Assembly (NCBI RefSeq): GCF_000219585.1
Contig: NC_015731.1
Span: forward strand, 1,364,001 to 1,428,000
Length of the DNA: 64,000 nt
Source of the DNA: Nitrosomonas sp. Is79A3
GTDB taxonomy: Bacteria > Pseudomonadota > Gammaproteobacteria > Burkholderiales > Nitrosomonadaceae
Direction: 5' to 3'
The first letter of the stretch is position 1; every line of letters starts with the position of its first letter. Shown here piece by piece: positions 57,463 to 64,000 of the stretch. Made by a program: the position numbers and the translations under genes. The notes under the pieces are model-generated. The model saw only the letters and a list, made by a program, of their open reading frames with translations, had not been told where the DNA came from and searched no databases.

Positions 57463-57622
57463 CCCGGATATTGCATGAATTGCACACGCCCTCACTTGTC
57501 TCTTGATTCCACAAGGAATTTGTCTCAGTCAGGTGTATGAGTAACTACACAGCTTCTTCGAAAAATCCCTTGTGAAACCAATATCATGCGTGATCATCGT
57601 GCGAATTCATGCAATATCCGGG
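57463..57622. repeat. 160 bp element with inverted repeats (MITE-like)
   Basis: CCCGGATATTGCATGAATT-GCAC (57463-57485) and its complement GTGCGAATTCATGCAATATCC plus GGG (57599-57622) form an inverted repeat with one base difference, separated by 113 bases without a gene. The ends look like those of a transposon, so it may be a MITE or a deleted IS. It abuts the glycine-zipper lipoprotein gene at its 3' end. Confidence 0.55.
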
Positions 57623-57633
57623 TGAATGATAAA

Positions 57634-58176
57634 TTATCGCGGAGGTGGAGGCGGTGGATTACCTGGCGGAGGTGGTGGCGGATTAAAGTTTGCTGGCGGA
57701 GATGAAATTCCTCTATTGCCACTTGCAGGTGGCGGGTCATTGGTGATTCTGCCGGATACTGGTACGCGATGACCTTTGGCATACATGCATTGAATGTAAC
57801 TGATGTCGTAGCGCTGTTGATTGACGTATGCGGAACCGCTGGCAGTGCCCGATCCGACTAATCCGCCGGCCAAAAGGCCGGTACCGGCACCGATTGCCGC
57901 GCCACCTCCTCCTGCGATCGCTGCGCCAGCAGCAGCGCCCAGTCCGGCGCCAATGGCAGCGCTTTCTATACCGCTAGATTGCGATGCTTGCCGGGGCGTG
58001 ATGCCGCCCACTTGTTCGTACGCGTAGCGACGGCAGTCGTAATCATCATGGCGAAATTGGTCAAAACTTTTGCCGGCACCTGGCAATGTCATAACGCTAG
58101 GCCCGTTTGGCAAACTGACGCACGCCGCTAATATACAAAGCATTATTACTATCAATATTCGTTTAATTACTTTCAT
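57634..58176 (-). CDS. Glycine-zipper lipoprotein with proline-rich tail
   Basis: The 180-residue protein has a lipobox (IVIMLCILAAC, acylated Cys19), a conserved region (DDYDCRRYAYEQVGG) and a glycine-zipper stretch (GLGAAAGAAIAGGGGAAIGA) as in YMGG/DUF-type outer-membrane lipoproteins, then a C-terminal run of prolines interspersed with Asn/Gly (ending PPPPPPR). It likely sits in the outer membrane. Its neighbour at 58192 lies 15 bases upstream on the same strand, so the two form one transcript. Confidence 0.8.
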   Translation of the reverse strand: MKVIKRILIVIMLCILAACVSLPNGPSVMTLPGAGKSFDQFRHDDYDCRRYAYEQVGGITPRQASQSSGIESAAIGAGLGAAAGAAIAGGGGAAIGAGTGLLAGGLVGSGTASGSAYVNQQRYDISYIQCMYAKGHRVPVSGRITNDPPPASGNRGISSPPANFNPPPPPPGNPPPPPPR

Positions 58177-58191
58177 GGTGTTCTCGCTTCA

Positions 58192-58713
58192 TCATTGTGC
58201 ATAGGGTTGAGGGGCGACCTGTGTCCATCCGCCCGGACATTCTTTAATATGCGGATAATATCCTTGCGGGTTTTGGCAATAGTACCAGTAGTTGGTTTTC
58301 GGTTGTGCGAGTTTGGATTCCGGCTGCTGTATATAGACAGGCGGCCGCGAAGGAGCTGTAACAACGGGTGGATAGGTATAATACGGCCTGAAAAAAGGAT
58401 CTGCATAACCGTACGCGCGGTAGCCATAAGGACTATAAAAACCCGGACCATAGTAATTTCCCAAGAATCCCGGATTGTAGTAACCGTAACCACCCCAAAA
58501 CCAGGGATCGTAATAGCCGCCACCAATGCCGAGAATAAGATGATTATGGTTATGGTGGTGATGGCCATCGCCGTCATGGTGGCCGTCGCCATCATAATCG
58601 CCACCGCTATCCCCGCCGCTATCACCACCACCATCTCCTTCAGCCAATACAGAATTATTGAGCACTATTGCGAGCAATGAAATTGAGAGCAATGGCCATT
58701 TGATACTTTTCAT
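58192..58713 (-). CDS. Exported Gly/His/Tyr-rich protein
   Basis: The 173-residue protein has a signal peptide (MKSIKWPLLSISLLAIVL, cleavage near NSVLAE) and a strikingly repetitive body: Gly-Asp repeats (GGDSGGDSGGDYDGDG), a His-rich block (HHDGDGHHHHNHNH), a Tyr/Gly/Phe-rich section (YYDPWFWGGYGYYNP, YYGPGFYSPYGYRAYGYADP) and a C-terminal YYCQNPQGYYPHIKECPGGW motif. The latter is a recognised module in envelope proteins of unknown function. The His block could bind metal ions such as Cu, Ni or Zn. Low complexity makes homology searches unreliable. Confidence 0.75.
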   Translation of the reverse strand: MKSIKWPLLSISLLAIVLNNSVLAEGDGGGDSGGDSGGDYDGDGHHDGDGHHHHNHNHLILGIGGGYYDPWFWGGYGYYNPGFLGNYYGPGFYSPYGYRAYGYADPFFRPYYTYPPVVTAPSRPPVYIQQPESKLAQPKTNYWYYCQNPQGYYPHIKECPGGWTQVAPQPYAQ

Positions 58714-59048
58714 ACGAATTTTTTCCTAAAACAATCCAATCATCAAGTGATAGCAGTCTTTTAATTTTCTTCTGACTTATGCAAATGCCAAAGACAATTT
58801 ATGTGTGGTCTTGGTATACAATACGCATGCTATGTATGCAATCAACCAATCTGACATGATTTAAATTTTATAAGTTCCAATAAGACCCCGATATCGTATC
58901 GCTTTCAATCTGAACAGTGCTGAATACAAATTGATCACCGCTGCCAAATATGAAAAGAAAGAAGTATCATATTAATACAGAATTGCCGTCGATGACTTTT
59001 ACTTGGTCCGGTGAACTTAAATGTTATATTTTTTAGGAGAATATTAAA
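58714..59048. other. Gene-free region upstream of prkB
   Basis: This 335-base divergent region presumably contains the promoters for the Gly/His/Tyr-rich gene and phosphoribulokinase. An SD-like TTTTAGGAGAATATT lies immediately before the prkB ATG. No CbbR-like symmetric site as clear as the one beside cbbR was seen. Confidence 0.45.
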
Positions 59049-59918
59049 ATGTCGCAAAAACACCCGGTTATCGCCGTTACCGGATCTTCAGGTGCAGGCA
59101 CCTCAACGGTAAAATCCAGCTTTGAACATATTTTTCGCCGTGAGCATTTGAAAGCTGCGATCGTAGAAGGTGATAGTTTTCATCGTTATGATCGTGAATC
59201 AATGAAGCAAGCCGTGGCAGAATCGGAAAAAAATAACGGACGTGCGATCAGCCATTTTGGTCCGGAAGCCAATGAATTTGAGAAACTGGAAGCCTTGTTC
59301 AAGGAATATGGTGCAAGTGGCAGTGGCCAGACACGTTTGTATTTGCATAATGATGAAGAAGCGGAACCCTGGAAACAGAAAGCAGGTACATTTACTCCCT
59401 GGTCACCTATCCCGCCCGGTTCCGATTTGCTGTTTTATGAAGGACTGCACGGCGGTGCAAAAAGCGATACGGCAGATGTGGCTAAGTACGTGGATTTGCT
59501 AGTCGGCGTGGTACCGATCGTTAATCTGGAATGGATTCAGAAAATATTTCGTGATACCAATGCCCGCGGATATTCGGCAGAAGCGGTAACGCACACCATT
59601 CTGCGCCGTATGCATGACTATGTGCATTACATTACGCCACAGTTTTCACGCACCCATATCAACTTTCAGCGTGTGCCTACTGTTGACACTTCCAATCCAT
59701 TTATCGCACGTGAAATTCCAACATTGGATGAGAGTTTTGTGGTGATTCGTTTTAGGGATCCGGTAAAAGCAGACTTTCCTTTTTTACTGAATATGATTCA
59801 TGATTCATTTATGTCCCGTCCTAATACCATTGTTGTTCCTGGTGGAAAAATGGGCATGGCGATAGAACTCATATTGACTCCATTGATTTTGGAAATTGTT
59901 AAAAAAAGCAAAGCGTAG
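59049..59918 (+). CDS. prkB: Phosphoribulokinase
   Basis: Phosphoribulokinase makes ribulose bisphosphate, the substrate of RuBisCO. The 289-residue protein has Walker A GSSGAGTST (12-20) and family motifs VEGDSFHRYDRESM, HFGPEANEF and GLHGGAKSD. It is the short proteobacterial form. It stands alone, about 45 kb from cbbLSQO, so it must be coordinated with the RuBisCO operon in trans (probably through CbbR), not by cotranscription. Also known as cbbP. Confidence 0.96.
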   Translation: MSQKHPVIAVTGSSGAGTSTVKSSFEHIFRREHLKAAIVEGDSFHRYDRESMKQAVAESEKNNGRAISHFGPEANEFEKLEALFKEYGASGSGQTRLYLHNDEEAEPWKQKAGTFTPWSPIPPGSDLLFYEGLHGGAKSDTADVAKYVDLLVGVVPIVNLEWIQKIFRDTNARGYSAEAVTHTILRRMHDYVHYITPQFSRTHINFQRVPTVDTSNPFIAREIPTLDESFVVIRFRDPVKADFPFLLNMIHDSFMSRPNTIVVPGGKMGMAIELILTPLILEIVKKSKA

Positions 59919-60067
59919 CAATTTCCAGCTGATCTCCGGTTAATTCATGAATCACGAGAGGATGCGAATATTCCCCTAACGGATTCTGAATTAATCAGTG
60001 TGAGTCAGAATCCATTTCATACAATTTGTTTCAGTATGATCCTGGAAGACTTGGTTAAAATCGTTAC

Positions 60068-62269
60068 ATGACTTCCTTATTAACAGATCTGAATCCACAG
60101 CAGCTGGAAGCCATTACGCTACCGCATCAATCGGTATTGGTGCTGGCCGGCGCTGGCAGTGGAAAAACACGCGTGTTGACGACACGTATCGTTTATTTGA
60201 TCCAATCAGGGCAAGCAAGTCCGCACGGTATTCTGGCCGTGACTTTCACCAATAAAGCTGCCAAGGAAATGCTGACCCGCATTACCGCCATGCTGCCGAT
60301 TAATACACGCGGTATGTGGATTGGGACATTTCATGGGTTGTGTCATCGCATGTTGCGTACGCATCATCAGGATGCCGGATTGGTGCAAACATTTCAGATT
60401 CTGGATTCCGCTGATCAACTGGCTTTAGTTAAGCGTATCCTGAAAAGTTTGTCGGTCGACGATAAAAAATTCCCGCCGCGCCAGGTGCAATGGTTTATCA
60501 ATAATGCCAAAGAAGCTGGATTACGCGCTGCCTATGTTGTAGCTGATGATGCTTTTTCCCGCCGCATGCTTGAATTTTATCAAGCTTATGAGCAGCAATG
60601 TAACAAGGAAGGTGCGGTGGATTTCCCTGAATTGTTGCTGCGCAGTTACGAATTGCTGAGCCGCAATGAGATTCTGTGTAAGCATTATCAGGAACGTTTT
60701 AGTCATATCCTGGTGGATGAATTTCAGGATACCAATCCATTGCAGTACAAATGGCTCAAATTGCTGGCTGGCGCCGGAACCCAAAATGTCGCGGCAGTCT
60801 TTGTGGTCGGTGATGACGATCAAAGCATTTATGCATTTCGCGGCGCCTATTCTGGCAATATGCGAGAATTTGAACGTGATTTCGGTATCTCCAAAGTGAT
60901 TAAGCTGGAACAAAATTACCGCTCGCACGGCAATATTCTTGATGCTGCCAACGCACTGATTGAAAACAATAGCGAACGCCTAGGGAAGAATCTTTGGACC
61001 GCCGAAGGCAAGGGCGAGCTACTGCGTGTTTACAATGCACCGAATGATTTCGATGAAGCTGCATTTATCGTTGAAGAAGTCAAAACCTTGCATGCGGAAG
61101 GCATTGCCTTGTCTGAGATGGCATTGCTCTATCGCTCCAATGCGCAATCCAGGGTTTTGGAACACAGTTTGTTTAATGCCGCCATATCGTACCGTGTTTA
61201 CGGCGGTATGCGTTTCTTTGATCGCCAGGAAATCAAGCATGCGTTGGCTTACTTGCGCTTGATTGCCAATCCTGACGACGATAGCGCGCTATTGCGCGTG
61301 ATTAATTTCCCGGCACGCGGGATTGGTGCGCGCAGTCTGGAGCAATTGCTGGATGATGCGAAATTGCAAGGCGGCAGTTTGTGGGCCACGGCATTGCAGA
61401 AATGCGGCGGTGAAGCAGCCGTCATGCAAGAATCGCCCAAATCTTTAAAAGGCATTGCAGGATTTGTCCAGTTGATCGTGATGATGCGTCAAAGCTGCAG
61501 CAGCATACCATTGCCTCAAATTGTTGAAAACATGCTGACGCACAGCGAGTTGCTAGTGCATTATGCCAAAGAGCGAGAAAGTGCGGAAAGACTGGAAAAT
61601 CTGAATGAACTGATTAATGCGGCAACCAGTTTTGTGCACGAAGCCGAAGACGACAGCCTTGCAGAATTTCTCGCGCATGCCTCACTGGAAGCCGGTGAAC
61701 ACCAGGCGGGCAGCGGCCAGGATGCCTTGCAGTTAATGACTGTGCATGCCGCCAAAGGCTTGGAGTTTCATAGCGTATTTTTGAGTGGCTTGGAAGAAGG
61801 GCTTTTTCCGCATGAAAACAGCTTGAATGAGATCAATGGTATTGCGGAAGAAAGGCGTCTGATGTACGTGGCGATGACACGCGCGCGCCGCAGGTTATAT
61901 TTAAGTTTTGCACAAAGCCGCATGTTGCATGGCCAGACTCGCTATAACATCGCATCGCGTTTCCTGAATGAGATTCCAGAGGGTTGCTTGAAATGGTTGC
62001 AATCAACGCCTCGAATTGATCAGAAACCATACTATTCGGGTGCCGGCAAGCAGACCATGACAGCTATTCCAAGAACTGCAACTTACAGCCAGCAAAAATT
62101 TTCCAGCAATCCATGGAGAATCGGGCAGAACGTTTTGCATGCCAAGTTTGGAGGAGGTGTCATTATCAATTGTGAAGGGAGCGGTAGCGAAGCACGTGTC
62201 CAAGTTAATTTTGATCATGCCGGAATAAAATGGTTATTGCTCGAGTATGCAAAGTTAACTGCGGTTTAG
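60068..62269 (+). CDS. uvrD: UvrD-type DNA helicase II
   Basis: The 733-residue superfamily 1A helicase has Walker A AGAGSGKTR (27-35), DEXX box ILVDEFQDTN, motif III VGDDDQSIYAFRGA, motif IV region LEQNYRS, motif V LMTVHAAKGLEFHSVFLSG and motif VI EERRLMYVAMTRAR. Such helicases act in nucleotide-excision and mismatch repair. Size and the C-terminal region (IGQNVLHAKFGGGVI, a Tudor-like binding module) favour UvrD over Rep or PcrA, though Rep cannot be wholly excluded. Confidence 0.94.
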   Translation: MTSLLTDLNPQQLEAITLPHQSVLVLAGAGSGKTRVLTTRIVYLIQSGQASPHGILAVTFTNKAAKEMLTRITAMLPINTRGMWIGTFHGLCHRMLRTHHQDAGLVQTFQILDSADQLALVKRILKSLSVDDKKFPPRQVQWFINNAKEAGLRAAYVVADDAFSRRMLEFYQAYEQQCNKEGAVDFPELLLRSYELLSRNEILCKHYQERFSHILVDEFQDTNPLQYKWLKLLAGAGTQNVAAVFVVGDDDQSIYAFRGAYSGNMREFERDFGISKVIKLEQNYRSHGNILDAANALIENNSERLGKNLWTAEGKGELLRVYNAPNDFDEAAFIVEEVKTLHAEGIALSEMALLYRSNAQSRVLEHSLFNAAISYRVYGGMRFFDRQEIKHALAYLRLIANPDDDSALLRVINFPARGIGARSLEQLLDDAKLQGGSLWATALQKCGGEAAVMQESPKSLKGIAGFVQLIVMMRQSCSSIPLPQIVENMLTHSELLVHYAKERESAERLENLNELINAATSFVHEAEDDSLAEFLAHASLEAGEHQAGSGQDALQLMTVHAAKGLEFHSVFLSGLEEGLFPHENSLNEINGIAEERRLMYVAMTRARRRLYLSFAQSRMLHGQTRYNIASRFLNEIPEGCLKWLQSTPRIDQKPYYSGAGKQTMTAIPRTATYSQQKFSSNPWRIGQNVLHAKFGGGVIINCEGSGSEARVQVNFDHAGIKWLLLEYAKLTAV

Positions 62270-62482
62270 CGTGATGGTGCTGGTGGGGGGTAACGGTTCC
62301 CCGCTGTTTGCCGGCAAGTAGCGCCAAAAGATGGGTATCCCACTTTTGCTTTCGGCCATAGTTACCGAAATAGTTAACGTAATCAGCATTTTCTTAAGGA
62401 ATTCACGCGTTGTCTTGGAGTAAGTTTGAAAAATGTGGTTCAAATCTACATGATTTCGCTATGTTAGCTTGGCCTGTTCAGG

Positions 62483-64000
62483 CTACTCATAGATGACAAA
62501 ACCTCCTTGCGGAACAGTTAAACGGACCGCTTTGCCATTTTTTTGCTCAATAGTAATTGTGGTATCGATCTGAGCTGTGTCGGTTGAGTAGATACATTTT
62601 AGAAATTTCGATTTATCGCCGTGCAGATCGTTATCAATAGTTACCCAAGCGGTTCGGGACTGATCGACATCCGTATTGATTGCAAGTACTATTTCATGAT
62701 TATCAAAGATACGGGACCAAGGGACGACAGACAGAATCCGGTCATCCATCATGTGTGGATAACCGAAAGTGCCTGCCTCGCCGCTTTCAGAAATCTCCCG
62801 AAGATATTGCCGTCCTCTACGTAACGCTAAGCGCTCTTTTCTAGTTTGGTTAATGGCGGCAATTATCCGGTAGATCTTGTGTTCTTCATTAAAGAAATGC
62901 AGACCGTTGCTTTGAATCGAACCGAATGTTCCGCCGAACATGCATTCACGTAAATACCGATCATTATCTCCCGCACCGTTGAAGGCTTGCTCCGTGCCGT
63001 AATAAAGGCAGGGAATGCCCATCGTGGTGAGATTAAGGGCAACAACAGCAGGTAAATGAGCATAGCCGCGATTTAGCGTGTCACCGCAGAAACGCGCTTT
63101 ATTCCCGCCTTTACGGACTTGATCGTGGTCGTCGAAAAGTGTGACGATATGCTTTCCGTACCAGACATGAGAGCCTTGTCCAACCAATACTGAATTTCTA
63201 AACAGGCTAAAATAGGATTGCGGATTACGGTAGCCTTTAGCCAGATATTCCAGTTTATCCGGTATATCGTCAATACCCAAAGCGGCATTGAGTCCGGTAG
63301 TTTCCATCAGATCAAAAGCAAATTCCCGGCCCCCGGTGATTTCACCAATCAGATAAAAGTTTTCCTTGCGCAGGCTTTGAGCATATTCTTGAATGACTGC
63401 TGTGAAATAGCGGGTAGCTCCAGGTTCCATGTGCTTGACAGTATCAATTCGATAGCCGTCGATGTCGGCGAAAGCGATCCAGAACTTATAGATGTCGCAC
63501 AGGGTAACCAGAGCTTTGGAGGGATAAAAGCTATCAATAATCCTTTTGCCACCGGAATCATAGTCATGCTTTCCGTGATCGATGTCTTTCAGCGTAATAA
63601 AATCGCCTTCGCGGAATTCCGGATCATAGTCCCAACTTGAAATGCGACCCTTGCGGGTGAAAGTTTCTGAGTCCTGTAACTCTGCGGGCCAGATGGCTTG
63701 ATCGGGCCATGCTTCCGGCTGAGCAGCCGCATCGATCCGGGCAAATGGAATTTCAGGAATGCCCTCGGCATTGCGGTATCCTTTAACTCGATAGGGATAA
63801 TTATCCCAGCGCGGATCCATAAAATGATTGCCATGCTCATCGCTGGAAGTGTAGCGGTCGGCATCATATGCAAACACATCGCCAGCATGATTAAAAATTA
63901 TATCGAGAATAACGTAGATACCATGGGAATGAGCAATATCCACCAAATCCTGCAAGTCCTGACGAGTGCCGAAATGGGGATCGACATCCAAGAAATTCTG
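62483..64000 (-). CDS. GH13-family alpha-glucan enzyme, partial at window edge
   Basis: The visible 500 residues are the C-terminal part of an alpha-amylase-superfamily (GH13) protein. Conserved regions: VILDIIFNHAG (I), GYRIDTVKHM with nucleophile Asp (II), LIGEITGG with catalytic Glu (III) and LFDDHDQVRKG with the stabilising Asp (IV). A C-terminal beta domain follows. The reading frame is open to the window edge and the start lies outside. It could be an alpha-amylase or a trehalose/maltooligosaccharide enzyme; the exact member cannot be settled from this portion. Confidence 0.9.
   Translation of the reverse strand, partial: QNFLDVDPHFGTRQDLQDLVDIAHSHGIYVILDIIFNHAGDVFAYDADRYTSSDEHGNHFMDPRWDNYPYRVKGYRNAEGIPEIPFARIDAAAQPEAWPDQAIWPAELQDSETFTRKGRISSWDYDPEFREGDFITLKDIDHGKHDYDSGGKRIIDSFYPSKALVTLCDIYKFWIAFADIDGYRIDTVKHMEPGATRYFTAVIQEYAQSLRKENFYLIGEITGGREFAFDLMETTGLNAALGIDDIPDKLEYLAKGYRNPQSYFSLFRNSVLVGQGSHVWYGKHIVTLFDDHDQVRKGGNKARFCGDTLNRGYAHLPAVVALNLTTMGIPCLYYGTEQAFNGAGDNDRYLRECMFGGTFGSIQSNGLHFFNEEHKIYRIIAAINQTRKERLALRRGRQYLREISESGEAGTFGYPHMMDDRILSVVPWSRIFDNHEIVLAINTDVDQSRTAWVTIDNDLHGDKSKFLKCIYSTDTAQIDTTITIEQKNGKAVRLTVPQGGFVIYE

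Overview
The window looks like a chromosomal segment of an autotrophic ammonia-oxidising betaproteobacterium of the Nitrosomonas type. The main evidence is a form IA RuBisCO operon with CbbQ and CbbO activators and a divergent CbbR, a separate phosphoribulokinase, a complete system I cytochrome c maturation operon, PEP-CTERM proteins and a very high load of insertion sequences. This is inferred from gene content; no rRNA or tRNA gene was seen.

Layout. 1-8.5 kb is accessory: a broken PAS/GGDEF/EAL gene cut by an IS3 element, a YjfB-like small protein, two unrecognised envelope proteins, a 148 bp palindromic repeat, a MNT/HEPN toxin-antitoxin pair with a frameshifted toxin, an AT-rich membrane protein and an IS630-type element. 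8.5-14.8 kb is cbbL-cbbS-cbbQ-cbbO (minus strand) with cbbR divergent; a hairpin with a T-run lies between cbbS and cbbQ. 14.9-24 kb holds an orphan membrane/coiled-coil protein, rimO, a PEP-CTERM gene whose leader is split by an IS5-family element, a small methyltransferase, nhaC, msrB and a TrmA/RumA-type RNA methyltransferase. 24.2-32.1 kb is ccmABCDEFGHI followed by a Bcp-type peroxiredoxin.

32.1-39.3 kb is a nested pile of insertion sequences: a broken IS30, a truncated IS3, an IS110 split by an IS630 that appears to use programmed frameshifting, a broken IS4 and an intact IS630. Perfect or near-perfect target duplications allow parts of the insertion order to be read. 39.5-46.7 kb has a double-receiver LuxR regulator, a decayed IS3, a dynamin-like GTPase, a DUF502 protein, ygfZ, a ygfX-like gene and a secreted eight-cysteine protein.

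46.7-47.8 kb has no gene but contains what looks like an ORF-less group II intron remnant (domains V and VI recognisable). It precedes an intact PAS/GGDEF/EAL protein that is a paralogue of the broken gene at the window start. A PhoX-like PEP-CTERM protein and a lipoprotein follow. A tightly coupled three-gene operon (acyl-CoA-dehydrogenase-like flavoprotein, cytosolic PhnD-like binding protein, diiron ferritin-like fusion) at 53-56.1 kb is the best candidate for an undescribed functional system. The window ends with an exosortase-associated protein, two low-complexity envelope proteins, phosphoribulokinase, uvrD and a partial GH13 glycosidase.
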